Shown here: positions 6,527 to 15,933 of the stretch, piece by piece
How positions within the stretch are numbered: the first letter of the stretch is position 1
Layout of the letters: every line of letters begins with the position of its first letter
NCBI RefSeq assembly: GCF_030269665.1
Contig: NZ_BSTS01000003.1
Location: 248,001 to 312,000 of the forward strand
Direction of reading: 5' to 3'
DNA: 64,000 nt
DNA from: Actinomycetospora sp. NBRC 106375
Lineage (GTDB): Bacteria; Actinomycetota; Actinomycetes; Mycobacteriales; Pseudonocardiaceae
The notes under the pieces: model-generated
The model's database searches: none
What the model was told of the DNA's origin: nothing
The model's input: only the letters and a program-made list of their open reading frames with translations
Made by a program: the position numbers and the translations under genes

Positions 6527-9382
6527 ATGACGGAGACCGTCGGCACCACGTCCGGGGAGTCGGACACCGCCGCGCCGCGGCGGGGCCTGACCATCGAGCG
6601 TGTCCACACCACCCCGGGCGTCCACCCGTACGACGAGGTCGTGTGGGAGCGCCGTGACGTGGTGATGACGAACTGGCGCGACGGTTCGATCAACTTCGAG
6701 CAGCGCGGTGTCGAGTTCCCGCAGGCCTGGTCGGTCAACGCCGTCAACATCGTCACCAGCAAGTACTTCCGCGGCGCCCTCGGCACCGAGGCGCGCGAGT
6801 CGAGCCTGCGCCAGCTGATCGACCGGGTGGTGGGCACGTACACCGGCTCGGGCACGCACCACGGCTACTTCGCGACGCCCGAGGACGCCGAGGTCTTCTC
6901 CCACGAGCTGACCTGGATGCTGCTGCACCAGTACTTCAGCTTCAACTCGCCGGTCTGGTTCAACGTCGGCACGAGCTCGCCGCAGCAGGTCAGCGCCTGC
7001 TTCATCCTGTCGGTCGACGACACGATGGAGTCGATCCTCAACTGGTACCGCGAGGAAGGCCTGATCTTCAAGGGCGGCTCCGGCGCCGGTCTCAACCTCT
7101 CGCGCATCCGCTCGTCGAAGGAGCTGCTGTCCTCGGGCGGCACCGCCTCGGGCCCGGTGTCGTTCATGCGCGGCGCCGACGCCTCGGCCGGCACCATCAA
7201 GTCCGGCGGCGCCACCCGGCGCGCGGCGAAGATGGTCGTCCTCGACGTGGACCACCCCGACGTCGCCGAGTTCGTCGCCACCAAGCGCGACGAGGAGCGC
7301 AAGATCCGCGTGCTGCGCGACGCCGGGTTCGACATGGACCTCGGCGGCAGCGACATCGCCTCGGTGCAGTACCAGAACGCCAACAACTCGGTGCGCGTCT
7401 CCGACGAGTTCATGCGCGCCGTCCAGTCCGGCTCGGAGTTCGGGCTGCGCGCGCGGATGACGGGCGGGGTCATCGACACCGTCGACGCGAAGCAGCTCTT
7501 CCGCAGCATGGCCGAGGCCGCGTGGGAGTGCGCCGACCCGGGGCTGCAGTACGACGACACGATCAACGACTGGCACACGTCGCCGGAGTCCGGGCGCATC
7601 ACCGCGTCCAACCCGTGCTCGGAGTACCTGCACCTGGACAACTCCAGCTGCAACCTCGCGTCGCTGAACCTCATGAAGTTCCTCGACGACGACAACACCT
7701 TCCGGGTCGACGACTTCGTGCGCTCGGTCGAGCTGGTCATCACCGCGATGGACATCTCGATCTGCTTCGCCGACTTCCCCACCGAGGCGATCGGCGACAC
7801 CACCCGCGCGTTCCGCCAGCTCGGCATCGGCTACGCCAACCTCGGCGCGCTGCTGATGGCCACCGGCCGGGCGTACGACTCCGAGGGCGGCCGCGCCCTC
7901 GCGGCGTCGATCACCTCGCTGATGACGGGCACCGCCTACCGCCGCTCCGCGGAGCTCGCCGGCGCCGTCGCGCCGTACGACGGCTACGCCCGCAACGCCG
8001 ACGCGCACCGCCGGGTCATGCGCAAGCACGCCGCGGCCAACGACGCCATCCGCACGATGCACCGCGAGGACGGCCGCATCCGCGACGCGGCCACGCGGCA
8101 GTGGCAGACGGGTCTCGAGATCGGGTCGAAGGACGGCTGGCGCAACGCGCAGGCCAGCGTGCTCGCCCCCACCGGGACGATCGGCTTCATGATGGACTGC
8201 GACACCACCGGGGTGGAGCCGGACTTCTCGCTGGTCAAGTTCAAGAAGCTGGTCGGCGGCGGCTCGATGCAGATCGTCAACCAGACCATCCCGCGCGCGC
8301 TCGACCTGCTGGGCTACCAGGCCGAGCAGAGCGAGGCGATCGTCGAGTACATCGCCGAGCACGGCCACGTCGTCGACGCCCCGGGCCTGCGCCCCGAGCA
8401 CTACGAGGTGTTCGACTGCGCGATGGGCCAGCGCTCGATCGCACCGATGGGCCACGTGCGCATGATGGCCGCGGTCCAGCCGTTCATCTCCGGCGCGATC
8501 TCCAAGACGGTCAACATGCCCGAGCAGGCGTCCGTCGAGGACGTCGAGGAGATCTACTTCGAGTCCTGGAAGCTGGGGCTCAAGGCGCTCGCGATCTACC
8601 GCGACAACTGCAAGGTCGGCCAGCCGCTGTCCACGGGCAAGACCTCGACCGCGGAGAAGACCGCCGAGGCGGCGCCCGCGGTCGTCGAGCAGCGCCCGGT
8701 GCGCAAGCGCCTGCCGAAGAAGCGCCCGAGCGAGACGGTGTCGTTCACGGTCGCGGGCGCCGAGGGCTACATGACGGCGGGCTCGTACCCCGACGACGGT
8801 CTCGGCGAGATCTTCGTCAAGATGTCGAAGCAGGGCTCGACGCTCGCCGGCGTGATGGACGCCTTCTCGATGTCGATCTCCATCGCGCTGCAGTACGGGG
8901 TGCCGCTGGAGACCTACGTCTCGAAGTTCGTCAACATGCGCTTCGAGCCCGCCGGTATGACCGACGACCCCGACGTCCGCATGGCCACCAGCGTCGTCGA
9001 CTACCTGTTCCGCCGCATCGCGCTCGACCACCTGCCCTACGAGAAGCGGGCCCAGCTCGGCATCTTCTCCGCGGACGAGCGCTCGGCCCAGGTCGCGGCC
9101 ACCGACTACGGCACGGCGGCCCCCGCGGCGCCGGCGGCCGAGCCGGCGGTCGACGTCGACTCGCTGCGCACCTCGCTGGAGGTGTCGACCTCGGAGACCG
9201 AGGAGCGCAGCCCGGCACAGCGCAAGGCCGATGTCTCGGTCGGCAGCTCCACCGAGCTGCTCGAGCTGCAGCAGGGCAAGGCGGCCGACGCGCCGCTGTG
9301 CCTGACCTGCGGCACGAAGATGCGTCCGGCCGGCTCCTGCTACGTCTGCGAGGGCTGCGGCTCCACCAGCGGCTGCAGCTGA
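6527..9382 (+). CDS. nrdJ: vitamin B12-dependent (class II) ribonucleoside-diphosphate reductase
   Basis: NrdJ makes deoxyribonucleotides using adenosylcobalamin as radical source, so it works with or without oxygen. The 951-residue length suits the actinobacterial enzyme. Redox Cys158 (SACF), radical Cys364 (NPCSE) and redox Cys375 (NSSCNLASLNL) are visible with the usual 11-residue spacing of the last two, and the phosphate loop PTGTIGF begins at 548. The C-terminus ends in a Cys-rich zinc-finger-like tail (CLTCGTKM from 925, then CYVCEGCG) thought to pass electrons to the active site. ATG 6527 has GAGGG nine bases upstream; ATG 6518 is in frame but too close to it. It is paired with nrdR. 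Confidence 0.97.
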   Translation: MTETVGTTSGESDTAAPRRGLTIERVHTTPGVHPYDEVVWERRDVVMTNWRDGSINFEQRGVEFPQAWSVNAVNIVTSKYFRGALGTEARESSLRQLIDRVVGTYTGSGTHHGYFATPEDAEVFSHELTWMLLHQYFSFNSPVWFNVGTSSPQQVSACFILSVDDTMESILNWYREEGLIFKGGSGAGLNLSRIRSSKELLSSGGTASGPVSFMRGADASAGTIKSGGATRRAAKMVVLDVDHPDVAEFVATKRDEERKIRVLRDAGFDMDLGGSDIASVQYQNANNSVRVSDEFMRAVQSGSEFGLRARMTGGVIDTVDAKQLFRSMAEAAWECADPGLQYDDTINDWHTSPESGRITASNPCSEYLHLDNSSCNLASLNLMKFLDDDNTFRVDDFVRSVELVITAMDISICFADFPTEAIGDTTRAFRQLGIGYANLGALLMATGRAYDSEGGRALAASITSLMTGTAYRRSAELAGAVAPYDGYARNADAHRRVMRKHAAANDAIRTMHREDGRIRDAATRQWQTGLEIGSKDGWRNAQASVLAPTGTIGFMMDCDTTGVEPDFSLVKFKKLVGGGSMQIVNQTIPRALDLLGYQAEQSEAIVEYIAEHGHVVDAPGLRPEHYEVFDCAMGQRSIAPMGHVRMMAAVQPFISGAISKTVNMPEQASVEDVEEIYFESWKLGLKALAIYRDNCKVGQPLSTGKTSTAEKTAEAAPAVVEQRPVRKRLPKKRPSETVSFTVAGAEGYMTAGSYPDDGLGEIFVKMSKQGSTLAGVMDAFSMSISIALQYGVPLETYVSKFVNMRFEPAGMTDDPDVRMATSVVDYLFRRIALDHLPYEKRAQLGIFSADERSAQVAATDYGTAAPAAPAAEPAVDVDSLRTSLEVSTSETEERSPAQRKADVSVGSSTELLELQQGKAADAPLCLTCGTKMRPAGSCYVCEGCGSTSGCS

Positions 9383-9412
9383 CACACCCCTGATCCGCTC
9401 CCCGGCACCGCC

Positions 9413-9448
9413 GGGGCGCCCGGAGCCCCGTCCGGCTCCGGGCGCCCC
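9413..9448. terminator. bidirectional terminator between nrdJ and the EEP gene
   Basis: A perfect 15-bp inverted repeat (GGGGCGCCCGGAGCC with its complement at 9434-9448) has a 6-base loop. It lies between two convergent genes, 30 bases after the nrdJ stop, without a clear U-tract. Confidence 0.75.
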
Positions 9449-9468
9449 CGGTGGTGACAGCGACCGGA

Positions 9469-10221
9469 TCAGGCCGTGGGGACGACCGTCGCCGAGAGCG
9501 CCCGGTGGTCCGACAGCGGCGGGCGGTGCACGCGTGGGGCGGAGGCGACGACACCACGGCCCAGCAGGTGGTCGATCTGGCGGCGGGGAGCGTCGGCGGG
9601 GAAGGTGCGCCCGCTGACGAGCCCGGTCAGGCCACCGACGAGGCGGGCACGCCGCACGCCGAGGTTGAGGTCGCCGGTGAGCACGAGCGGGTCCTCGGTG
9701 CGCAGGCTGCGGGCGAGGTGGCGCAGCTGGACGAGGTTCCAGCCCGGGATGAACGACAGGTGCGTGGTCACCACCGTCACCGGCCCGTGGGGACCGACGA
9801 CGCGGGCGGCGACGGCCGTGCGGGGCTCGTCGCGCACCACCACGAGGCGGCGGGGATGCCCGAGCACCAGGGGCACGTCGCGGGGCAGCCGCGGCAGTGT
9901 CACCACCCGCCAGTCGACGACGGGGAGACGCGAGAGCAGCGCGATGCCGTAGGCCGGCGCGCTCCCTGCCCCGTTCTCCGGCGTCCACGCCTCGGGCACG
10001 CCGTGCAGGGTCGGCACGAACCGGTGCTCGACCGCGCCCATCGCCTCGGCGGCGACCGCGGTGAGGTCGAGGCCGCCGGACCGCGGCTGGGCCCGGTCGA
10101 CCTCCTGGAGCCCGAGGACGTCGACGTCGAGGCCGGCGACCGCGTCGGCGAAGCGGTCGCCGTCGACCGGTCCGTCGGCGGTCGCGGCGCCGTGCAGCAC
10201 GTTCCAGGTCCCGAGGCGCAC
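9469..10221 (-). CDS. endonuclease/exonuclease/phosphatase family protein
   Basis: The 250-residue protein has the EEP fold from its first residues: GTWNVLHG (metal-binding Asn), GLQEVD (metal-ligand Glu), THLSF (His), TGDLNLG (Asp/Asn) and SDHRA near the end (catalytic Asp-His). This set defines the DNase I/sphingomyelinase/phosphodiesterase superfamily, so a metal-dependent phosphodiester hydrolase is expected. The substrate cannot be read. No signal peptide or membrane helix is seen. GTG 10221 is chosen because it sits just before the first strand and GGGGG lies 4-6 bases upstream. The track to the next gene is a 43-bp divergent promoter region. Confidence 0.85.
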   Translation of the reverse strand: MRLGTWNVLHGAATADGPVDGDRFADAVAGLDVDVLGLQEVDRAQPRSGGLDLTAVAAEAMGAVEHRFVPTLHGVPEAWTPENGAGSAPAYGIALLSRLPVVDWRVVTLPRLPRDVPLVLGHPRRLVVVRDEPRTAVAARVVGPHGPVTVVTTHLSFIPGWNLVQLRHLARSLRTEDPLVLTGDLNLGVRRARLVGGLTGLVSGRTFPADAPRRQIDHLLGRGVVASAPRVHRPPLSDHRALSATVVPTA

Positions 10222-10264
10222 GACCCCCAAGGTTGCCCGGTGGGCGACCGGGCAGGATGACCGG

Positions 10265-10999
10265 GTGTCCGCACTGCGCCGGGTGACCGCCACCCGGTAC
10301 GTCACCCCGCTCCGTGAGGGCGGTTCGCTCCCGGGGCTCGTCGAGGCCGACGACCTCGGCACGTACGTCGCCAAGTTCACCGGCGCGGGGCAGGGACCGA
10401 AGGCGCTGGTCGCCGAGGTCGTCGCCGGGGAGCTGGCCCGGCGGCTCGGGCTGCGGGTGCCCGAGCTGGTGGTGCTCGACCTCGACCCCGTCATCGCCCG
10501 CGCGGAGCCGGACTGGGAGGTCCAGGAGCTCCTCGCCCGCAGCGGCGGGGCCAACCTCGGCATGGACTTCCTGCCCGGCGCGATCGGCTTCGACCCGGTC
10601 GCGCACGCCGTCGACCCGCTCGAGGCGTCCCGGGTCCTGTGGTTCGACGCCTTCGTCGAGAACGTCGACCGCTCCTGGCGCAACCCCAACCTGTTGCGCT
10701 GGCACCGCGAGCTGTGGCTGATCGACCACGGCGCCTGCCTGTACTTCCACCACAGCTGGGCCCGCGCGGCCGCGGTCGTCGCCCGCCCCTACGACCTCGC
10801 CGACCACGTGCTGGCCCCGGTCGCGACCGCCCGCGCCGAGGCCGACGGCGAGCTCGCGGCGCGGATCGACCGGGCGCTGCTGACCGAGGTCGTCGCGCTC
10901 GTCCCGGACGAGTGGCTCGACGACGGCACCCAGCGCGCCGACTACGTCGAGCACCTCCTGGCCCGGCTCGCCGAGCGAGAGGCGTGGGTGCCGGGATGA
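10265..10999 (+). CDS. HipA-like kinase family protein
   Basis: The 244-residue protein resembles the kinase part of HipA-type Ser/Thr kinases. It has a nucleotide-binding Lys in YVAKFTGAGQGPKALVAE, EVVAGELARRLGLRVPE, a catalytic-loop-like DAFVENVDRSWRNPN and a metal-binding Asp in LWLIDHGACLYFHH. It lacks the N-terminal HipA domain and has no HipB-like partner. It instead overlaps a DUF3037 gene (ATGA), a pairing seen widely in actinobacteria. GTG 10265 has AGGA about 10 bases before it. The target is unknown, and a toxin role is not shown. Confidence 0.75.
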   Translation: MSALRRVTATRYVTPLREGGSLPGLVEADDLGTYVAKFTGAGQGPKALVAEVVAGELARRLGLRVPELVVLDLDPVIARAEPDWEVQELLARSGGANLGMDFLPGAIGFDPVAHAVDPLEASRVLWFDAFVENVDRSWRNPNLLRWHRELWLIDHGACLYFHHSWARAAAVVARPYDLADHVLAPVATARAEADGELAARIDRALLTEVVALVPDEWLDDGTQRADYVEHLLARLAEREAWVPG

Positions 11000-11388
11000 G
11001 CCGGGAGACGGACCGGGACACCTTCGAGTACGCCCTGCTGCGCGTCGTGCCCGACATCGAGCGCGGCGAGCTGGTCAACGTCGGCGTGCTGCTCTACTGC
11101 CGGCACCGCGAGCACGTCGCGGCGCGCATCGCCCTCGACGTCGACCGCGTCCGCGCGCTCGACCCGCACACCGACCTCGACGCTCTCCGGGACGCCCTCG
11201 ACGCCTGGGAGCGCGCGGTCCAGGGCGAGGGGCCGGCCGCGGTGCTCTCGCCGGGCGAGCGGTTCCGGTGGCTGACCGCGCCGCGCAGCACCGTCCTGCA
11301 GCCCGGCCCGGTGCACACGGGTCTCACCGCGGACCCGGAGGCGGAGATCGAACGGCTGGTCACCCGCCTGGTCCGCCCGACCTCCTGA
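10996..11388 (+). CDS. DUF3037 family protein
   Basis: The 130-residue protein begins MSRETDRDTFEYALLRVVPD and contains RGELVNVGVLLYC, the signature of DUF3037. No function is known for the family. The ATG overlaps the stop of the HipA-like kinase gene by four bases, so the two are translationally coupled and probably act together. The protein is soluble with no signal peptide. Confidence 0.85.
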   Translation: MSRETDRDTFEYALLRVVPDIERGELVNVGVLLYCRHREHVAARIALDVDRVRALDPHTDLDALRDALDAWERAVQGEGPAAVLSPGERFRWLTAPRSTVLQPGPVHTGLTADPEAEIERLVTRLVRPTS

Positions 11389-11503
11389 ATCGGTCCGCCG
11401 TTTCCCCGGTGCACCGCAGCGGGGACTCCGCCCGGTGCTCGGCCGTGCGCAACCGACGTGGCGGGAACGTCGGAGCGTCCGGCCCACGACCGAGGAGGAC
11501 ACG

Positions 11504-13894
11504 GTGGCGGACGAGGTCCGGTGGCTGGAGTCGGTGGGGTCCGGTGACGTCGAGGAGGTGGGCGGCAAGAACGCCTCGCTCGGCGAGATGATCGGCAACC
11601 TCTCCGAGCGGGGCATCCGCGTGCCGGGGGGCTTCGCGACGACCGCGACGGCGTACCGGTCGTTCCTCACGGAGAACGCCCTCGACGAGAAGATCGCCGG
11701 CATCCTGTCCGAGCTCTCCGACGGCGAGCGCGAGCTGGCGGACGCCGGGCAGGCGATCCGCGACCTCTTCGACCAGGCCGTGTTCCCGGAGGCGACCGCC
11801 GAGGCCATCCGGTCGGCCTACGCCGAGCTGGGCGAGCGCCACGGCACCGAGGACATCGACGTGGCCGTGCGCAGCAGCGCGACGGCCGAGGACCTGCCCG
11901 ACGCGAGCTTCGCCGGCCAGCAGGACACCTACCTCAACATCACCGGCGCCGAGGCGCTGCTCGCCGCCTGCAAGGACTGCTACGCCTCGCTGTTCACCGA
12001 CCGGGCGATCAGCTACCGCGTCGAGCAGGGCTTCGAGCACACCGACGTCGCCCTCTCCATCGGCATCCAGACGATGGTGCGCGCCGACCTCGGGTCCGCG
12101 GGGGTCATGTTCACGATCGACTCCGACACCGGCTTCCCCGACACCGCGATCATCAACGCCGCCTGGGGCCTCGGCGAGAACGTCGTCGGCGGCGAGGTCA
12201 CCCCGGACCAGTACACGGTCTACAAGCCGTTCCTCGACCGCGAGGAGCTGCGACCGATCATCGCGCGCACGGTCGGCGCGAAGGAGCGCAAGCTCGTCTA
12301 CACCGACTCCTCCGAGGAGCCCACCGAGAACGTCGACACCACCGAGGAGGAGCGGCGGTCCCTCGTCCTGGACGACGACGAGATCCTCCAGCTCGCTCGC
12401 TGGGGCACGGTCATCGAGGAGCACTACGGGCGCCCGATGGACGTCGAGTGGGCCAAGGACGGGCGCAGCGGCGAGCTCTACGTCGTCCAGGCCCGCCCGG
12501 AGACCGTGCAGTCCCGCGCCGGGGCCGGGACGCTGTCGACGTTCCACCTGAACGAATCCGGCGAGGTGATCGTCTCCGGTCTCGCGATCGGGCAGCAGGT
12601 CGCGGCCGGTGAGGTCCAGGTGATCGCGTCCGCCGACGACGTCGACCAGTTCACCGACGGCAAGGTCCTGGTCACCGAGATGACCGACCCGGACTGGGTG
12701 CCGATCATGCGGCGCGCCGCCGCGATCGTCACCGACCGGGGCGGGCGCACGTCGCACGCGGCGATCGTCAGCCGTGAGCTCGGCGTGCCGGCGATCGTCG
12801 GCACCGGCAACGCCACCGAGATCCTCGGTGAAGGCCGCGAGGTGACGATCTCCTGCGTCGAGGGCGACGAGGGCCACGTCTACGAGGGCCTGCTCGACTA
12901 CGAGGAGCGCGAGCTCGACCTCGGAGGTGTCCCCGAGGCCACGACCCGCGTGATGATGAACATCGGCAGCCCGGCGGCCGCGATGCAGTGGTGGCGCCTG
13001 CCCGCGCACGGCATCGGCCTGGCGCGCATGGAGTACCTGGTCAACAACGTCATCCAGGCCCACCCGCTCGCGCTGCTGCACCTCGACGACGTCGAGGACG
13101 ACGACGCGCGGCGGCAGATCGAGGAGCTGACCGCCGGCTGGGACGACAAGGGCGAGTACTTCGTCGACCACCTCGCCCGCGGCATCGCCACCATCGCCGC
13201 CTCCCAGTACCCGGAGCCCGTGGTCGTGCGGCTGTCGGACTTCAAGACCAACGAGTACGCCGGGCTGATCGGCGGGACGCAGTTCGAGCCCGACGAGGAG
13301 AACCCGATGCTCGGCTGGCGCGGGGCGTCGCGGTACTACAGCGACGACTACAAGGAGGCGTTCGCGCTCGAGTGCCGCGCGCTGCGCCGCGTCCGCACCG
13401 AGATGGGCTTCACCAACGTCATCGTCATGGTCCCGTTCTGCCGCACCCCGGAGGAGGCCGACCGGGTGCTGGAGACGATGGCGGAGTACGGGCTCGAGCG
13501 GGGGCAGGACGAGCTGCAGGTCTACGTCATGGCGGAGATCCCGTCGAACATCCTGCAGGCCGACGAGTTCGCCGACCGCTTCGACGGGTTCTCCATCGGC
13601 TCCAACGACCTCACCCAGCTGACCCTGGGCATCGGGCGCGACGACGACCGCCTCACCCACCTGTTCGACGAGCGCAGCCCGGCGGTCAAGAAGATGATCA
13701 CGATGCTGATCGAGGCCGCGCACGCGAAGGGCCGCTACGTCGGCATCTGCGGCCAGGGCCCCAGCGACCACCCCGACCTCGCCGAGTTCCTCGTCGAGCA
13801 GGGGATCGACTCGATGTCGCTGAACCCCGACAGCGTCCTCACCGTCATCGAACGCGTCGCCGAGGCCGAGAAGGGGTCGCGCGGGGGCGGCTGA
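11504..13894 (+). CDS. ppsA: phosphoenolpyruvate synthase
   Basis: PpsA converts pyruvate, ATP and water to PEP, AMP and phosphate for gluconeogenesis. The 796-residue protein has an N-terminal ATP-grasp domain (GGKNASLGEM near 15, AVRSSATAEDLPDASFAGQ near 125), the swivelling domain with phosphorylated His418 (GGRTSHAAIVSRELGVPAIVG) and a C-terminal TIM barrel ending in GICGQGPSDHPD with the catalytic Cys. GTG 11504 has GAGGAGGA five bases upstream. Length and motif order fit PEP synthase rather than pyruvate phosphate dikinase or enzyme I. The gene is alone on its strand between DUF3037 and a lipoprotein gene. Confidence 0.94.
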   Translation: MADEVRWLESVGSGDVEEVGGKNASLGEMIGNLSERGIRVPGGFATTATAYRSFLTENALDEKIAGILSELSDGERELADAGQAIRDLFDQAVFPEATAEAIRSAYAELGERHGTEDIDVAVRSSATAEDLPDASFAGQQDTYLNITGAEALLAACKDCYASLFTDRAISYRVEQGFEHTDVALSIGIQTMVRADLGSAGVMFTIDSDTGFPDTAIINAAWGLGENVVGGEVTPDQYTVYKPFLDREELRPIIARTVGAKERKLVYTDSSEEPTENVDTTEEERRSLVLDDDEILQLARWGTVIEEHYGRPMDVEWAKDGRSGELYVVQARPETVQSRAGAGTLSTFHLNESGEVIVSGLAIGQQVAAGEVQVIASADDVDQFTDGKVLVTEMTDPDWVPIMRRAAAIVTDRGGRTSHAAIVSRELGVPAIVGTGNATEILGEGREVTISCVEGDEGHVYEGLLDYEERELDLGGVPEATTRVMMNIGSPAAAMQWWRLPAHGIGLARMEYLVNNVIQAHPLALLHLDDVEDDDARRQIEELTAGWDDKGEYFVDHLARGIATIAASQYPEPVVVRLSDFKTNEYAGLIGGTQFEPDEENPMLGWRGASRYYSDDYKEAFALECRALRRVRTEMGFTNVIVMVPFCRTPEEADRVLETMAEYGLERGQDELQVYVMAEIPSNILQADEFADRFDGFSIGSNDLTQLTLGIGRDDDRLTHLFDERSPAVKKMITMLIEAAHAKGRYVGICGQGPSDHPDLAEFLVEQGIDSMSLNPDSVLTVIERVAEAEKGSRGGG

Positions 13895-13900
13895 GGTGTG

Positions 13901-13970
13901 TCAGCGAAGTGCCCCTATCGGCGTGCTCCTCTCATCGACACTCAGAGCGTCCGTATCGGTACTTCGATCA
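13901..13970. repeat. imperfect inverted repeat, AGCGAAG family
   Basis: The left arm TCAGCGAAGTGCCCCTATCG (13901-13920) pairs imperfectly with CCGTATCGGTACTTCGATCA (13951-13970). It shares AGCGAAGTGCC and AGCGTCCGT with the perfect hairpin at 34579-34627. It sits six bases after the ppsA stop, so it may be its terminator. Confidence 0.5.
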
Positions 13971-14016
13971 CCGAGGAAGCACGCGCCGTTCACCGCGATG
14001 CGGCACGGTGGCGGGC

Positions 14017-14979
14017 ATGAGGAGAGCAGCGCTGCTCGGGGTGCTGCTGGCTGCGCTCGCCGCGTGCAGCGGGCCGCCCGCGTCGGCCGTCCCGCCCCTG
14101 CCCGAGAAGTGCTCGGAGAGCGTCGCGATCGCCGGGTACTCCGACGTCCTCGACGGCGCGGAGTACGGGGCGCGACGGGTCTGGCCGGTCACCGGGCTCT
14201 CGGGGCTCGCGGTCGATCGCAACGGGTCGCTGTTGGCACTGAGCGACCGCTCGGTGCTGTTCACCCTCGACCCGCGCACCCGCCAACCCCTCGGCGTGAC
14301 ACCTCTGGCGGACGAGGCCGGCACCCCGCTCGACGCCGAGGGCCTGGCGGTCGACGCCGACGGGACCCGGCTCGTCACGTCGGAGACCGAGCCGTCGGTC
14401 CGCCGGTACGCGCCGGACGGCCGGCTGATCGGGCGGCTCGACCTCCCGCCCGACCTCGCCGGCCGGGCCGCGCCCAACACCTCCCTCGAGGGCGTCGCGG
14501 TGAACCCCGGCGGAACCGTCGTCGGCGCTCTGGAGGGCGCGCTCGCCGGTGATGACCCGCAGGTCCGGCGCTTCCCGACGTGGAGCGGCCCGGCACCCGG
14601 CCCGACGTACGCCTACCGGCCCGACCCCGGGCTCGACGTCTCCGAGATCGCGGCCGTCGGCGACGGGCGGCTGCTGGTGCTCGAGCGCTCGTACACCGAC
14701 GGCGTCGGCAACACCGTGCACCTCGCCCTCGCCGACCCCCGCCTCGGCACCGAGCCCGTGGCCCGGACCCTGCTCGCCGACCTCGGCACCTGCCCGACCC
14801 TGGGCGCCACCGCGCAGCAGGCGCAGGCCAACCCGCTGCTCGACAACATCGAGGGCATGACGGTCCTCGGCCGCACCCCGGACGGCGCCCTGCGGGTCCT
14901 GCTCGTCAGCGACGACAACCAGGACCCCGCGCAGACCACCCGCCTCTACGACCTCGTCGTGCGCGTGCCCGCTGCGTGA
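14017..14979 (+). CDS. esterase-like activity of phytase family lipoprotein
   Basis: The 320-residue protein has a lipoprotein signal (MRRAALLGVLLAALAAC, lipobox LAAC with Cys17) and should be anchored outside the membrane. The body matches the phytase-like esterase family: GLSGLAVDRNGSLLALSD, LDAEGLAVDADGTRLVTSE, NTSLEGVAVNPGG, LLVLERSY and NIEGMTVLG. These repeated glycine/acidic turns suggest a beta-propeller. The family is named from homology to an esterase-active phytase; the substrate here is unknown. ATG 14017 gives the lipoprotein signal directly. It has no operon partner on the left; patatin follows after 51 bases. Confidence 0.85.
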   Translation: MRRAALLGVLLAALAACSGPPASAVPPLPEKCSESVAIAGYSDVLDGAEYGARRVWPVTGLSGLAVDRNGSLLALSDRSVLFTLDPRTRQPLGVTPLADEAGTPLDAEGLAVDADGTRLVTSETEPSVRRYAPDGRLIGRLDLPPDLAGRAAPNTSLEGVAVNPGGTVVGALEGALAGDDPQVRRFPTWSGPAPGPTYAYRPDPGLDVSEIAAVGDGRLLVLERSYTDGVGNTVHLALADPRLGTEPVARTLLADLGTCPTLGATAQQAQANPLLDNIEGMTVLGRTPDGALRVLLVSDDNQDPAQTTRLYDLVVRVPAA

Positions 14980-15030
14980 TCTGCCCGATCCGGCCGTGCG
15001 GCGCGGGCCCGGCGGGTGGAAGGTGGCGCG

Positions 15031-15933
15031 GTGACCGCCGACGCTCCTTCCTCGATCACGCGCGCCCTCGTCCTCGGAGGGGGTGGGCTCGCCGGGATCG
15101 CCTGGGAGGTGGGCGTGCTCGTGGGGCTCGCCGAGGGCGGGGTCGACCTGCACCTCGCGGACCGGGTCGTCGGGACCTCGGCCGGCTCCGTCGTCGGGTC
15201 GTTGCTGACGACCGGCGTGGATCTTGCCGAGCTGCACCAGCGCCACCTCGCGGGGGAGGCGGGGGACAGCAGCGGACCGCCCGCGAACCTCGACATGGAG
15301 GCCCTGGGCGCCGAGCTCGTCGCCGCGATGGACGGCGCCCGCCACGCGGGGGACATGCGGGCCCGGCTGGGTGCCTGGGCGCTGGCCGCCGACACCCCGC
15401 CCGAGGCCGAGCGTCGCGAGGTCATCGACGCCCGGCTGCCGGTCAAGGAGTGGCCCCGGACGGACCTGCGGATCTCCGCCGTCGACGCCGAGACCGGCGA
15501 GCTCGCCGTCTTCACCCGCGACGCCCGGGTCGGCCTGGTCGACGCCGTCGCCGCGAGCTGCGCCGTGCCGGGGGTCTGGCCGCCGATGACGGTCGGCACA
15601 CGCCGCTACATCGACGGCGGCGTCGCGTCGGTGGTGCACGTGGCGCGGGCCGACGACGACGGGTTCGAGATCCAGGGCCCGGCCGACCGCGTACTGGTCG
15701 TCGCGCCGCTCGACCCGCCGGCCGGCGGGCCGTTCCGGTCCGTGACCCAGGAGATCGAGTACCGCCAGGAGCAGCACCCCGAGACCTCCGCCGCGTCGAT
15801 CCTCGCCGACGAGACCTCCGTCGCGGCCTTCGGCACGAACGTCCTCGACCCCGCGACGATGCCGGCGTCGGCGAAGGCGGGGCGGGCGCAGGGACGGGCG
15901 CGGGCCGAGGAGATCGCGCGGTTCTGGACGTGA
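15031..15933 (+). CDS. patatin-like phospholipase
   Basis: The 300-residue protein has the patatin elements in order: the oxyanion loop GGGGLAGIAWE (about 13-23), the nucleophile Ser50 in GTSAG, and Asp195 in the DGG motif that completes the Ser-Asp dyad. It should hydrolyse acyl esters of phospholipids or related lipids in the cytoplasm. GTG 15031 follows GGAAGG by 7 bases. Its stop overlaps the start of the MFS gene (GTGA), so the two form a coupled pair, though what links a lipase to that transporter is not visible. Confidence 0.88.
   Translation: MTADAPSSITRALVLGGGGLAGIAWEVGVLVGLAEGGVDLHLADRVVGTSAGSVVGSLLTTGVDLAELHQRHLAGEAGDSSGPPANLDMEALGAELVAAMDGARHAGDMRARLGAWALAADTPPEAERREVIDARLPVKEWPRTDLRISAVDAETGELAVFTRDARVGLVDAVAASCAVPGVWPPMTVGTRRYIDGGVASVVHVARADDDGFEIQGPADRVLVVAPLDPPAGGPFRSVTQEIEYRQEQHPETSAASILADETSVAAFGTNVLDPATMPASAKAGRAQGRARAEEIARFWT

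Noticed and set aside
6290-10954. 1,554-codon minus-strand frame across nrdJ and neighbours
   Set aside because: It covers several real genes on the other strand and has a typical antisense composition rich in Val/Asp/Arg.
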